A stretch of DNA of 64,000 bases from Streptomyces litmocidini (GCF_014649755.1 NZ_BMTQ01000004.1:186001-250000); one strand, 5' to 3'. Counted from the stretch's first letter, positions 9,535 through 18,945 are shown. Numbers and translations are program-made. The notes: generated by a model from the sequence alone, not told the origin.

Positions 9535-10794
9535 TCAGACCAGGCTCTCCAGGGGCACGGAGGCGTCGGCGAGGGCGTCCGGGTCCACGGCCGTACGGGC
9601 GCGGACGAGGTCCTGGACGGGGCCCGTGACGTCCCACACGTTCACGTTCATCCCGGCGAGGACCCGGCCCTCCTTGAGCCAGAAGGCGATGAACTCGCGC
9701 TTGCCGGTGTCGCCGCGGACCACGACCTGGTCGTACGTGCCGGGCGGCGCCCAGCCCGAGTACTCCATGCCCAGGTCGTACTGGTCGGAGAAGAAGTAGG
9801 GCACCCGGTCGTACGAGACGTGCTGTCCGAGCATGGCGCGGGCGGCGGCCGGGCCGCCGTTGAGGGCGTTGGCCCAGTGCTCGACGCGGAGCCGGGCGTG
9901 CAGGAGCGGGTGGTGGGCGGCGGCCACGTCGCCGGCGGCGTAGATGTCGGGGTCGGAGGTGCGCAGGGACTCGTCGACGGCGATGCCGCCGCCGTCGGCC
10001 CGGTCGACGAGGGCGAGCCCCGCGTTCTCGGCGAGGGCGGTGCGGGGCGCGGCGCCGATCGCGGCGAGGACGGCGTGCGCCGGGTGCTCCTCGCCGTCGT
10101 CGGTGCGGACGGCGAGGACCATGCCGTCCTGGCCGGTGATCTCGGTGAGCCGGGCGCCGAAGTGGAAGCGGACGCCGTGGTCGGTGTGCAGGTCGGCGAA
10201 GAGCTGGCCGAGCTCGGGGCCGAGGACCCGGTGCAGCGGGGTGGGGTCGGCCTCGACGACGGTGACCTCGGCGCCGTAGCCGCGGGCGGCGGCGGCGACC
10301 TCCAGGCCGATCCAGCCGCCGCCGGCGATCACCAGGTGGCCGTTGTCCCGGCCGAGGCCGGCGAGGACCTGGCGGAGCCGGTCGGCGTGGGCGAGCCGGC
10401 GCAGGTGGTGGACGCCGGCGAGTTCGGTGCCGGGGACGTCGAGGCGGCGCGGCTCGGCGCCGGTGGCGAGGAGCAGCTTGTCGTAGCGGATGACGGTGCC
10501 GTCGCCGAGGCGGACGGTGCGGGCCTCGCGGTCGACGGCGGTGACGGACTGGCCGAGGTGGAGCTCGACGTCGTTCGCCGCGTACCAGGCGGGCTCGTGG
10601 ACGAAGACGCTGTCGCGCTCCTTGGCGCCGGTGAGGTAGCCCTTGGAGAGCGGTGGGCGCTCGTAGGGGTGGTCGCGTTCGTCGCCGATGAGGATCACCC
10701 TGCCGTTGAACCCCTCGGCGCGCAGGGTCTCCGCCGCTCTGGCCCCTGCCAGGCCCCCGCCGACGATGACAAAGGTCTGATCTGCGTCGACCAC
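9535..10794 (-). CDS. FAD-dependent NAD(P)H oxidoreductase (ferredoxin-reductase type)
   Basis: A 419-residue two-dinucleotide-binding-domain flavoprotein. FAD binding is at FVIVGGGLAGARAAETL near the start, YERPPLSKGYLTG follows, the NAD(P) motif is IAGGGWIGLEVAAAA near residue 155, and the second FAD motif is IYAAGDVA. The family includes reductases of Rieske and P450 ferredoxins. No ferredoxin or oxygenase is adjacent, so the partner is unknown. A GAGGAGG site 7 nt before the GTG fixes the start. Confidence 0.85.
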   Translation of the reverse strand: MVDADQTFVIVGGGLAGARAAETLRAEGFNGRVILIGDERDHPYERPPLSKGYLTGAKERDSVFVHEPAWYAANDVELHLGQSVTAVDREARTVRLGDGTVIRYDKLLLATGAEPRRLDVPGTELAGVHHLRRLAHADRLRQVLAGLGRDNGHLVIAGGGWIGLEVAAAARGYGAEVTVVEADPTPLHRVLGPELGQLFADLHTDHGVRFHFGARLTEITGQDGMVLAVRTDDGEEHPAHAVLAAIGAAPRTALAENAGLALVDRADGGGIAVDESLRTSDPDIYAAGDVAAAHHPLLHARLRVEHWANALNGGPAAARAMLGQHVSYDRVPYFFSDQYDLGMEYSGWAPPGTYDQVVVRGDTGKREFIAFWLKEGRVLAGMNVNVWDVTGPVQDLVRARTAVDPDALADASVPLESLV

Positions 10795-10921
10795 GTCGTT
10801 TCCTCCTCGTTGCGACCGGTTCCAACCTACGCCCCCGGGCGTTCGTCCCGTCGTACCTCCCCGGGCCGTGCCTGCGAGGGTCCCGTACGGAGGGGGGCGA
10901 CGGAAGAGGGCCGTACCGCGG

Positions 10922-12235
10922 CTAGCGCCTGCGGAGGCGGGCGTGGAGGGCTCGGGCGGAGGCGTCGGTGAGGTTGGCGATCTGGTCGACGAGGACGCGC
11001 TTGCGGGCCCGGTCGTCGCGGGCCGCGTCGAACGCGGCCCGGAACTGCGGTTCGAGGCCGTCGGGGGCGCGGGCGGCGAGGGCCTCGGCGAGCTCGGCGA
11101 CGACGACGCGCTGGTCGGCGCGGAGCGCCTCCTGCTGGGGGCGCTGCATCACGTACCGGTCGGCGACGGCCTTGAGGACCGCGCACTCGTTGCGGGTCTC
11201 GCGCGGGACGACGAGCTCGGCTCCGTACCGGGTGAGGCGGCCGGAGCCGTGGGCCTGGCGGGTGGCGCCCTCGGCGGCCAGGCAGAAGCGGCCGATGAGC
11301 TGGCTGGTGGCGTCCTTGAGCCGTGCCTGGGCGACGGCCGAGCCGTCGTAGCCGTGCGGCCACCACTCCTGGTCGACCAGCCGGTCGAGGGCCTCGGCGA
11401 GCTCCTGCGGGTCGGTGTCCCCGGGTACGTAGCGGCCGACGGCGACCGCCCAGATGTCGGCGCGCTCGGGCTCGGCGAGGAGCATGTTCGGGTCGATGTG
11501 CCCGGCGTGCAGGCCGTCCTCGAAGTCGTGGACCGAGTAGGCCACGTCGTCGGACCAGTCCATGACCTGGGCCTCGAAGCACTTGCGGTGGGCGGGGGCG
11601 CCCCGCCGGACCCACTCGAAGACGGGCAGGTCGTCCTCGTACACGCCGAACTTCGGCGAGCCGGGGTCCTCGGGGTGGCCGCCGCGCGCCCACGGGTACT
11701 TGGTGGCGGCGTCGAGGGCGGCGCGGGTGAGGTTCAGCCCGACGCTGACGAGCTCCCCGTCGGCGTCCTTCACGAAGCGCTTCGGCTCGATGCGGGTGAG
11801 GAGCCGGAGCGACTGGGCGTTCCCCTCGAAGCCGCCGCAGTCCTTGGCGACGTCGTTGAGCGCCTGCTCGCCGTTGTGCCCGAAGGGCGGGTGGCCCATG
11901 TCGTGGGAGAGGCAGGCGGCCTCGACGAGATCGGGATCGCAGCCGAGGGCCGCGCCCAGCTCCCGGCCGACCTGGGCGCACTCCAGGGAGTGCGTGAGCC
12001 GGGTGCGGGGGCTGGCGTCCCAGGCGTGGCTCCGGGTGCCGGGGGTGACGACCTGCGTCTTTCCGGCGAGCCTGCGGAGCGCGGCGGAGTGCAGCACGCG
12101 GGCGCGGTCGCGCTGGAAGGCGGTGCGCCCGGGGCGCTTGTCGGGCTCCGCGGCCCAGCGTGCGGTCGCGGTCTCGTCGTATCCGGGGGTGTCGGTGATG
12201 TCTGCGCTGTCCTTGGTGTCCTCGATGCCTGCCAT
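10922..12235 (-). CDS. dgt: Deoxyguanosinetriphosphate triphosphohydrolase-like protein
   Basis: A 437-residue HD-domain protein of the dGTPase family, which hydrolyses dNTPs to deoxynucleoside and triphosphate. The metal-binding residues lie in [18 protein letters not shown] (His) and [19 protein letters not shown] (His-Asp), with RRLAGKTQV upstream. The length suits the actinobacterial dGTPase-like group. It is next to dnaG and a flavoprotein, on the same strand. Assignment to strict dGTP specificity is not supported by sequence alone. Confidence 0.9.
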   Translation of the reverse strand: MAGIEDTKDSADITDTPGYDETATARWAAEPDKRPGRTAFQRDRARVLHSAALRRLAGKTQVVTPGTRSHAWDASPRTRLTHSLECAQVGRELGAALGCDPDLVEAACLSHDMGHPPFGHNGEQALNDVAKDCGGFEGNAQSLRLLTRIEPKRFVKDADGELVSVGLNLTRAALDAATKYPWARGGHPEDPGSPKFGVYEDDLPVFEWVRRGAPAHRKCFEAQVMDWSDDVAYSVHDFEDGLHAGHIDPNMLLAEPERADIWAVAVGRYVPGDTDPQELAEALDRLVDQEWWPHGYDGSAVAQARLKDATSQLIGRFCLAAEGATRQAHGSGRLTRYGAELVVPRETRNECAVLKAVADRYVMQRPQQEALRADQRVVVAELAEALAARAPDGLEPQFRAAFDAARDDRARKRVLVDQIANLTDASARALHARLRRR

Positions 12236-12270
12236 GCGTCGAAGGTAACCGGAGGGGCCGACAGAAGAGC

Positions 12271-13200
12271 TCAGACGGCGGCGAGTTCCCGTACGGGGAG
12301 GGTGGTGCGGGCGTGGTCGTAGCGGTGCAGGACCAGCCGGGCGAGGGCCGGGTGGGGGCCCAGCGGGTCCGACGCGATCCAGGGGGCGTCGGCGGCGGCG
12401 CGGGTCGCGAAGAGGCCGGGGGCGGTGAAGCAGGAGGCGACGGCGACCCGGTGCCGGCCCCGGGCGGTGAGCGCGCGGACGGCGTCGGGGACGGTGGGCG
12501 CGGCGGCGGAGGCGTACGCGGGGAGGACGGGGACGCCGCCGAGGCGCTCGCCGAGGAGGGCGGCGATCCGGCGGGTCACGGCGCCGGACCGGGGGTCGCG
12601 GGAGCCGGCGGAGGCGAGGACGACGCCGGTGGCGCCCGGGTCGCCGGGCGTCCAGCCGGCCTCGGCGAGGCGGTCGGCGAGGGCCTCGACGAGGAGGGGG
12701 TGGGCGCCGAGGGGGTCGGCCACGCGGGCGCGGAGGGCGGGGGTGGCGGCCAGGGCGGCGGGCAGGTCGTGGGTGACGTGGTGGCCGGGGGCGAGGAGGA
12801 GGGGGACGAGGACGGCGTCCCGGCCGCCGGCGGCGGCGAGTCCGGCGAGGGCGTCGTCGAGCAGCGGGGCGTTCAGCTCGATGTGGGCGAGGCGGACGTC
12901 GAGGCCCGGGCGCAGCTCGCGCACCCGGTCGAGGAGCCGGGCCAGGGCGGCCCGGGCCCGGGGGTCACGGCTGCCGTGTCCCACGGCGACGAGGACGGGG
13001 GCGGGCGCGGGGACGGGCGGGGCGGGCGCGGGCGAAGTGAGCGCGGCCGGGGTGGGAGCGGCCGGGGTGGGAGCGGCCGAGGCGGACGGGGGCACGGTCG
13101 GGGCGGGGGCGGCCGGGGCGGAAGCGGCCGGGCCAGAGGCGGCCGGGGTGGGGGTGGTGAGCACGGTGCGGCTCTCTTCGGCGGGGGCGGGTGCGTTCAT
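12271..13200 (-). CDS. Sirohydrochlorin chelatase, CbiX/SirB type
   Basis: A 309-residue chelatase with an N-terminal Pro/Ala-rich stretch of about 65 residues. The first half keeps the catalytic histidines ([13 protein letters not shown] and [13 protein letters not shown]). The second half is a degenerate repeat in which the matching sites are [11 protein letters not shown] and CFTAPGLFA, so only one active site is intact. It probably inserts iron for siroheme, the cofactor of NirB encoded at 27.7 kb. I chose the ATG at 13200, which has GAGGAGG about 11 nt upstream. An in-frame ATG at 13338 would add 46 residues. Confidence 0.82.
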   Translation of the reverse strand: MNAPAPAEESRTVLTTPTPAASGPAASAPAAPAPTVPPSASAAPTPAAPTPAALTSPAPAPPVPAPAPVLVAVGHGSRDPRARAALARLLDRVRELRPGLDVRLAHIELNAPLLDDALAGLAAAGGRDAVLVPLLLAPGHHVTHDLPAALAATPALRARVADPLGAHPLLVEALADRLAEAGWTPGDPGATGVVLASAGSRDPRSGAVTRRIAALLGERLGGVPVLPAYASAAAPTVPDAVRALTARGRHRVAVASCFTAPGLFATRAAADAPWIASDPLGPHPALARLVLHRYDHARTTLPVRELAAV

Positions 13201-13556
13201 CGGTGGGCATACCTCCTCGTCGTGCTTCCGCTGCCGGCGGTCGTACGGACGCACCTGGGCCAGTTGGGCCCCGAGCTGTCCGACGATCCTCACGAGCAGC
13301 CCGGCGGGGGTGGCGAACGCGCTGTCCGGCTCCGTCATGCGCCGATCCTGGCGGGGGTGCGTTGCCTCGCCGTTTCCGGTGCGTGACGTGCCCGAGCCGC
13401 CCTCCTCACGTGCGCCCGGCCCCGCCGGCCCGTTCGTCCGGCCCGGGCGTCCCGCCGGCGCCGATGTGCGCCCCGCGGGGAGGGCGCCGAGAATGGGAGG
13501 GCCGGACGGCGTGCGCGAGGCCACCGCAGATCCGGCAGGGACCCAGGTGATCACAC

Positions 13557-14390
13557 ATGTGCCGATGGCTCGCGTACCGGGGGACACCGGTGCTGCTCGA
13601 CACCCTCCTGTACAGACCGGCCCACTCCCTGATCGACCAGAGCCTGCACTCCAAGCTCGGCGTGGAGACCACCAACGGCGACGGGTTCGGCGTCGGCTGG
13701 TACACGGAGCACGACGAGACCCCGGCGCTGCTGAGGGACGTGGGCCCCGCGTGGAACAACCGGAACCTGCGGGAGCTGGCGGACCACGTCCGCTCCCCGC
13801 TGTTCTTCGCCCACATCCGGGCGTCGACCGGGACGGCCGTGCAGCAGTCGAACTGCCACCCGTTCCGGCACGGACGCTGGATGTTCATGCACAACGGCGC
13901 CATCGCCGGGTTCCACCTCATGCGCCGTGACCTCACCATGCTCGTCGATCCCGAGCTCTACGCCGACATCGGGGGCACCACGGACTCCGAGGTGATGTTC
14001 TACCTGGCCCTGACCTACGGCCTGGACCAGGACCCGCCCGGCGCCGTGGCGCGCATGGCGGGCGTCGTGGAGCGGGTCGGCCGCGAGCACGGGGTGGAGT
14101 TCCCCCTCCAGATGACCCTCGCCCTCACCGACGGCGAGCGCCTCTGGGCCTTCCGCTACTCCAGCGCGCACGCCTCCCGCTCGCTGTTCTACAGCAGCCG
14201 GGTGGAGGCCCTGCGCAGGCTGCACCCCGACGTCGCCTTCCTGCAGGACATCTCCGACGAGACCCGCCTCGTCGTCTCCGAGCCCCTCGGCGACCTGCCC
14301 GGCGCCTGGAACGAGGTGCCGGAGAGCAGCTACGGCGTCGTCCAGCCCGGAGCCGACGAAATGCACCGGTTCGCCCCCGTGGCGGCGTGA
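13557..14390 (+). CDS. Class II glutamine amidotransferase (YafJ/EgtC-like)
   Basis: A 277-residue single-domain glutaminase-type N-terminal nucleophile protein. Cys2 is the predicted nucleophile after Met removal (MCRWLAYRG). NGDGFGVGWY, FFAHIRASTG and FMHNGAIAGF are the family's substrate and oxyanion motifs. It has no attached synthetase domain, so it acts on a small gamma-glutamyl amide or with a partner. Relatives include EgtC of ergothioneine synthesis, but no egt genes are nearby. AGGTGAT lies 5 nt before the ATG. Confidence 0.85.
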   Translation: MCRWLAYRGTPVLLDTLLYRPAHSLIDQSLHSKLGVETTNGDGFGVGWYTEHDETPALLRDVGPAWNNRNLRELADHVRSPLFFAHIRASTGTAVQQSNCHPFRHGRWMFMHNGAIAGFHLMRRDLTMLVDPELYADIGGTTDSEVMFYLALTYGLDQDPPGAVARMAGVVERVGREHGVEFPLQMTLALTDGERLWAFRYSSAHASRSLFYSSRVEALRRLHPDVAFLQDISDETRLVVSEPLGDLPGAWNEVPESSYGVVQPGADEMHRFAPVAA

Positions 14391-14521
14391 CGGAGGGGCG
14401 CGGGCGCTCACGGGGGGGGTGTCGGGGTCGACCGCGTGGCGGAGGACGGGACCGTCGGTCTTCACGGCTCGGACCGCACGGGGCCCCGCCCCTTCCCTGC
14501 CCCCTTTTTTCCTTCCGAATC

Positions 14522-14539
14522 ACGGAATATCTTTTCCGT
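14522..14539 (+). promoter_or_regulatory. Inverted repeat and possible -10 of a leaderless promoter
   Basis: ACGGAA and TTCCGT flank a 6-nt centre, TATCTT, which fits a -10 element (TANNNT) 7 nt before the ATG at 14541. No ribosome site precedes that ATG. The reading is that the transcript starts at the start codon and that the dyad is an operator over the promoter; no clear -35 was found. Confidence 0.4.
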
Positions 14540-14540
14540 T

Positions 14541-15263
14541 ATGAGAATGTCCCCGCCCGCGCTCCCCCGGCGCGCCGCAGCCGAGTTCATCGGCACCGCC
14601 GCCCTCGTCGCCGTCGTCGTCGGCTCCGGCATCCGCGCCGACTCCCTGAGCCAGGACATCGGCGTCCGGCTGCTCGCCAACGCCGCCGCGTCCGCCCTCG
14701 GCCTCGGCCTGCTGATCGCCCTCATCGGCCCGCTCTCCGGCGCCCACTTCAACCCCGTCGTGACCCTCTCCGAGTGGTGGTCCCGGCGCCGCGAGAGCAA
14801 GGGCCGCGAGGTCCTCGCCTACATCGCCGCCCAGCTCGCCGGAGCCGTCACCGGCGCCCTGCTCGCCGAGGCGATGTTCGGACGGGCGCCCGGCGCCTGG
14901 GCCACCGAGGCGCGTTCCTCCCTCCACCTCCTCCTCGGCGAGGCCGTCGCCACCGCCGGGCTCGTCCTCGTCGTCCAGGGCCTGCGCCACATCGGCCGCC
15001 CCGCCCTCGCGCCCGTCGCGGTCGCCGGCTACATCGCCGCGGCGATCTGGTTCACCTCCTCCGGCTCCTTCGCCAACCCGGCGGCCACCCTGGGCCGCGC
15101 GTTCTCCGACTCCTTCACCGGCATCGCCCCCGCCTCCGTGCCCGCCTTCGCCGCCGCGCAGCTGCTCGGCATGCTCCTCGGGATGGTCCTCGCCGGTGTG
15201 CTGTACGGAACAGACCGGGCGTCCGGCGAACCGAATCCGTCCGACGCGCGTCGGACGGGGTGA
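14541..15263 (+). CDS. Aquaporin/glycerol-facilitator (MIP) family channel
   Basis: A 240-residue membrane protein with six hydrophobic segments and the two half-helix motifs of MIP channels: GAHFNPVVTL near residue 72 (NPV) and SFANPAATLGR near residue 177 (NPA). The first NPA is changed to NPV, which may alter pore size. Relatives of this type occur in arsenic operons, but no ars gene is adjacent here. The start could also be the ATG six nt later. Confidence 0.88.
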   Translation: MRMSPPALPRRAAAEFIGTAALVAVVVGSGIRADSLSQDIGVRLLANAAASALGLGLLIALIGPLSGAHFNPVVTLSEWWSRRRESKGREVLAYIAAQLAGAVTGALLAEAMFGRAPGAWATEARSSLHLLLGEAVATAGLVLVVQGLRHIGRPALAPVAVAGYIAAAIWFTSSGSFANPAATLGRAFSDSFTGIAPASVPAFAAAQLLGMLLGMVLAGVLYGTDRASGEPNPSDARRTG

Positions 15264-15301
15264 CAGAACGACACCGCTCCCCGCCCCACGGAGGTTTCCG
15301 C

Positions 15302-16051
15302 ATGCCGGCACGGCTCACCCGGTTGATCCCCCGCACCACCCGGGCCCGCCGCCGCACCGTCCAGGCCGTGATGCTGGGCGCCGTCCTCGCGCTCGCCCCC
15401 GCCACCTGGATGCAGACGGTCGCCGCGCCCCGGCTCCGTACCGTCGCCGACGTGCCCGCCCGGGACGTCGCCGTCGTCTTCGGCGCCGGCCTGTGGAAGG
15501 GACGTCCGACCCCGTACCTCGCGCACCGCCTCGACACCGCCGCCGAGCTGTACCGCGCGGGCAAGGTCAGGGTCCTCCTCGTCACCGGCGACAACAGCCG
15601 GACCGCGTACGACGAGCCGAGCGCCATGCGCGCCTACCTCATCGCGCGCGGAGTGCCGGACAAGCAGGTCGTCAGCGACTACGCGGGCTTCGACACCTGG
15701 GACTCCTGCGTCCGCGCCCGGAAGGTCTTCGGCGTCGACCGGGCCGTCCTCGTGACCCAGGACTTCCACATCAAGCGGGCCGTCGCCCTGTGCGGCCGGG
15801 CGGGCCTCGACGTGTACGGGGTCGGGGTCGCCGAACCCCACGACCGCACCTGGTACTACGGCACCACCCGCGAGGTCTTCGCGGCGGGCAAGGCCGCCCT
15901 CGACGCCGGACTGCGCCCCGACCCGCGCTTCCTCGGCCCGCGGGAGAAGGGCGTCACGGAGGCGCTGGCCCCACCGGCCGGCGAACGCCGAACCGGGACG
16001 GCCTCACCGACCGGCGAGCGCCGAACGGAGCGGAGAGCACCGCGCCCGTAA
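15302..16051 (+). CDS. YdcF/SanA-like DUF218 membrane protein
   Basis: A 249-residue protein with one N-terminal membrane helix (VQAVMLGAVLALAPATWM) and a DUF218 domain: VAVVFGAGL, LLVTGDNSRTAYDEPSAMRA and VLVTQDFHIKRA. The SanA subgroup is linked to envelope barrier function and vancomycin sensitivity in enteric bacteria; the role here is unproven. A perfect GGAGG lies 8 nt before the ATG. The C-terminal 30 residues are a low-complexity repeat (GERRTGTASPTGERRTERR), encoded by a short degenerate DNA repeat. Confidence 0.8.
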   Translation: MPARLTRLIPRTTRARRRTVQAVMLGAVLALAPATWMQTVAAPRLRTVADVPARDVAVVFGAGLWKGRPTPYLAHRLDTAAELYRAGKVRVLLVTGDNSRTAYDEPSAMRAYLIARGVPDKQVVSDYAGFDTWDSCVRARKVFGVDRAVLVTQDFHIKRAVALCGRAGLDVYGVGVAEPHDRTWYYGTTREVFAAGKAALDAGLRPDPRFLGPREKGVTEALAPPAGERRTGTASPTGERRTERRAPRP

Positions 16052-16085
16052 TACGCCGCGCCACCCCGCGTAACACGCCGGACGC
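16048..16085 (+). promoter_or_regulatory. Weak GlnR-type site before nasA
   Basis: GTAAT at 16048 and GTAAC at 16070 are 22 bp apart, and GACGC follows at 16081, giving the 11-bp phasing of GlnR a/b sites. The middle site, CGCCA at 16059, is poor. nasA is a known GlnR target in Streptomyces; this match alone is only suggestive. Confidence 0.35.
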
Positions 16086-16096
16086 ATGCTGGCCGC

Positions 16097-18199
16097 ATGT
16101 CCGACGCCGCCGCCGTCCCCACCCACTGCCCCTACTGCGCCCTGCAGTGCGGCATGTCGCTGCGCCCCACCGGCGCGCCGGAGCTGCCCGCCGAGGTGGT
16201 CGAGCGGACCGACTTCCCCGTCAACCGGGGCGCGCTGTGCGGCAAGGGCCGCACCGCCCCCTCCGTGCTCTCCTCCCGGGTCCGGCTCACCGAGCCCCTG
16301 GTCCGGCGCCCTGACACGGGGGCCCTGGAGCCCGCGTCCTGGGAGGAGGCCCTCTCCGTCGTCGCCGACGGTCTTCGCCGGACCCGTGCCGACCACGGTC
16401 CCGATGCCGTGGGGGTCTTCGGCGGCGGCGGCCTCACCAACGAGAAGGCGTACGCGCTGGGCAAGTTCGCCCGGACCGTCCTCGCCACCTCGCAGATCGA
16501 CTACAACGGCCGCTTCTGCATGTCCTCGGCCGCCGCCGCGCACCAGCGGGCCTTCGGCCTCGACCGGGGGCTCCCCTTCCCCCTGGAGGACGTCCCCAGG
16601 ACGGGCTGTGTGATCCTCGTCGGCTCCAACCTCGCCGAGACCATGCCGCCCGCCCTGCGCTACCTCACCGAGCTGAAGGAGAACGGCGGGAAGCTGATCG
16701 TCGTCGACCCGCGCCGCACCCGCACCGCCGAGCAGGCCGACCTGCACCTCGCGCCGCGCCCCGGCACCGACCTGGCGCTCGCCCTCGGCATGCTGCACCT
16801 GGTGGTGGCCGAGGGGCGGGTGGACGAGGAGTTCGTCGCCACCCGCACCGGCGGCTGGGAGGGCGCCCGCGCCGGGGCCATGTCCCACTGGCCCGAGCAG
16901 GTCGAGCGGATCACCGGCGTGTCCGTGCCGCAACTGCGGGAGGCCGTCGCGATGTTCTGCGACGCCGAGAACGCCATGGTGCTGACCGCGCGCGGTCCCG
17001 AGCAGCAGTCCAAGGGCACCGACACCGTCGGCGCCTGGATCAACCTCTGCCTCGCCACCGGCCGGGCCGGCCGGCCGCTGAACGGCTACGGCTGCCTCAC
17101 CGGCCAGGGCAACGGCCAGGGCGGCCGCGAGCACGGCCAGAAGGCCGACCAGCTGCCCGGCTACCGCAAGCTCGACGACCCGGCCGCCCGCGCGCACGTC
17201 GCCGGGGTGTGGGGCGTCGCGCCGGAGTCGCTGCCGGGGCCCGGGCGGAGCGCGTACGAACTGCTCGACGCCCTCGGCCGGGACGTCAGGGCCCTGCTCC
17301 TCATGGGCTCCAACCCGGTGGTGTCCGCGCCGCGCGCCGCGCACGTCGAGGAGCGGCTGCGGTCCCTCGACTTCCTCGCCGTCGCGGACGTGGTGCTCTC
17401 CGAGACCGCCGAACTCGCCGACGTCGTCCTGCCCGTGACCCAGTGGGCGGAGGAGACGGGGACGATGACCAGTCTGGAGGGCCGGGTGCTGCTGCGCCGC
17501 CGCGCCCTCACCCCGCCCCCGGGCGTCCGCAGCGACCTGGAGGTGCTGCACGGGCTCGCCGGGCTGCTCGGCCGGGAGGAGGGCTTCCCGACCGACCCGG
17601 AGGAGGTCTTCGAGGAGCTGCGCCGGGCCTCGGCCGGCGGGCCCGCCGACTACGCGGGCATCAGCTACCGGCGGATCGAGGAGGAGCAGGGCGTGTTCTG
17701 GCCCTGTCCGGACGAGGAGCACGCGGGCACCCCGCGCCTCTTCCTGGAGCGGTTCGCGACGGCGGACGGGCGGGCCCGGTTCGTGCCGGTGGTGCACCGG
17801 GCGGCGGCCGAGGAGACGGACGCCGACTACCCGGTCGTGCTGACCACCGGCCGGGTCGTGTCCCAGTACCAGTCGGGGGCGCAGACCCGGCGGGTCGAGG
17901 AGCTGAACGCGGCGGCGCCCGGCCCCTTCGTGGAGCTCCACCCCCGGCTCGCCGAGCGGCTCGGGGTCGCCGAGGGCGAGGCGCTGGCGGTGGTCTCGCG
18001 GCGCGGGCGGGCCGTCGCCCCGGCGCGGATCACGACGGCGATCCGGCCGGACACCGTCTTCATGCCGTTCCACTGGTACGGGGAGGGGCGGGCCAACACG
18101 CTGGTGAACCCGGCGCTCGACCCGGTCTCGCGGATGCCCGAGTTCAAGGTGTGCGCGGTGCGCCTGGAGCGGGTCGCCGCCGCGGGGGCCACCGCCTGA
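16097..18199 (+). CDS. nasA: Assimilatory nitrate reductase catalytic subunit NasA
   Basis: A 700-residue molybdopterin oxidoreductase. The N-terminal 4Fe-4S ligands are C11, C14, C18 and C48. The Moco-binding body follows (NEKAYALGKFAR, GSNLAETMP, DPRRTRTAEQADLHL) and a C-terminal dinucleotide-binding lobe (TTGRVVSQYQSGAQTRR). It reduces nitrate to nitrite in the cytoplasm for assimilation. There is no Tat signal, which fits Nas rather than Nap. The nitrite reductase genes are 8 kb downstream. There is no ribosome site before the ATG. Its stop codon lies in a 20-bp tandem repeat. Confidence 0.93.
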   Translation: MSDAAAVPTHCPYCALQCGMSLRPTGAPELPAEVVERTDFPVNRGALCGKGRTAPSVLSSRVRLTEPLVRRPDTGALEPASWEEALSVVADGLRRTRADHGPDAVGVFGGGGLTNEKAYALGKFARTVLATSQIDYNGRFCMSSAAAAHQRAFGLDRGLPFPLEDVPRTGCVILVGSNLAETMPPALRYLTELKENGGKLIVVDPRRTRTAEQADLHLAPRPGTDLALALGMLHLVVAEGRVDEEFVATRTGGWEGARAGAMSHWPEQVERITGVSVPQLREAVAMFCDAENAMVLTARGPEQQSKGTDTVGAWINLCLATGRAGRPLNGYGCLTGQGNGQGGREHGQKADQLPGYRKLDDPAARAHVAGVWGVAPESLPGPGRSAYELLDALGRDVRALLLMGSNPVVSAPRAAHVEERLRSLDFLAVADVVLSETAELADVVLPVTQWAEETGTMTSLEGRVLLRRRALTPPPGVRSDLEVLHGLAGLLGREEGFPTDPEEVFEELRRASAGGPADYAGISYRRIEEEQGVFWPCPDEEHAGTPRLFLERFATADGRARFVPVVHRAAAEETDADYPVVLTTGRVVSQYQSGAQTRRVEELNAAAPGPFVELHPRLAERLGVAEGEALAVVSRRGRAVAPARITTAIRPDTVFMPFHWYGEGRANTLVNPALDPVSRMPEFKVCAVRLERVAAAGATA

Positions 18200-18240
18200 A
18201 CGCGGGGGCCACCGCCTGAACGCGGGGGCTACCGGTCGAA
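18181..18240. repeat. 20-bp tandem repeat over the nasA stop codon
   Basis: The unit CGCGGGGGCCACCGCCTGAA occurs twice exactly (18181-18200 and 18201-18220), followed by a diverged third copy. The first copy carries the TGA of nasA and the third supplies the last codons and TAG of the convergent CutA-GGCT gene. Confidence 0.9.
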
Positions 18241-18945
18241 CCAGTCGCCGCTCTCGATGACCGGGCCGAGGGGCGCGTCCGGGGCCGCCAGGAACACCCA
18301 GGCGGACACCCGCGCTCCGTCCCGCACCCGTACGACGTCCCTCGCCGCCCGCTCGTACCCGACGGGCAGCTCCAGGCGGTCGAGCAGGCCGAACAGTTCG
18401 CCGTACGCGCCGGGCGCGGGCGTGAGGAGCGTGCCGACCACCTGGCCCTTCTCCGCCGGGACGACGTACGGATAGCCGGGCCCGTCGTACAGGACCGCCC
18501 CGTGCAGCACGGCGTCCGCCTCGGAACCGATGCGGCCGGCGAGGAAGCGGTCGTGGTTGTACGCGCCCGGGCGCAGCGTCCCGTACACGAAGAACGGCCG
18601 CTCCTCGGGCGCCGGGGCCTCGATCGCCTCGGCCGCCCGGGTCTCCCGCTCGACCCAGTGGGCGTAGCCCTCGCCGGCCCGGAGCGCCCGGGTGGCGAGG
18701 ATCTCGGGGGTCTCGTAGTCGTGGGCGGCGAGGAGGTGCGCCTCCAGGGCCTGGTAGCGGGCCTCGGTGGTCTTGAACACCACCTCCCACTCCTCGGAGG
18801 TCTCGATCGCGCCCCGCCAGTGGTAGACGGAGGTGACGGGCCCCGAGATCTGCGCGCAGGCGGCGAGCCGGGCCTCGACGGCGCCGCGCGCCAGGGCGTC
18901 GGCCTTGGCGCGCGCGTCGGTGGTGGTGCGGACGGTGACGATCAC
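18229..18945 (-). CDS. CutA-like domain fused to gamma-glutamylcyclotransferase-like domain
   Basis: A 238-residue fusion. Residues 1-105 are a CutA-type domain: IVTVRTTTDARAKADALARG, AARLAACAQ-type strand (EARLAACAQISGPVTSVYHW), then WEVVFKTT and YETPEI. Residues about 120-238 are a GGCT/AIG2-like fold with FVYGTLRPGAYNHDRFL and the acidic GLLDRLE segment. CutA proteins are trimeric and bind metals or nucleotides; GGCT-like proteins cleave gamma-glutamyl amines to 5-oxoproline. One open frame spans both with no stop. The GTG overlaps the TGA of the upstream ABC gene (GTGA), so it is coupled to that exporter operon. Confidence 0.82.
   Translation of the reverse strand: MIVTVRTTTDARAKADALARGAVEARLAACAQISGPVTSVYHWRGAIETSEEWEVVFKTTEARYQALEAHLLAAHDYETPEILATRALRAGEGYAHWVERETRAAEAIEAPAPEERPFFVYGTLRPGAYNHDRFLAGRIGSEADAVLHGAVLYDGPGYPYVVPAEKGQVVGTLLTPAPGAYGELFGLLDRLELPVGYERAARDVVRVRDGARVSAWVFLAAPDAPLGPVIESGDWFDR

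Noticed and set aside
13021..13160. Short GC repeats in the chelatase N-terminus as a mobile repeat
   Set aside because: They encode a Pro/Ala-rich linker and look like ordinary low-complexity coding DNA.
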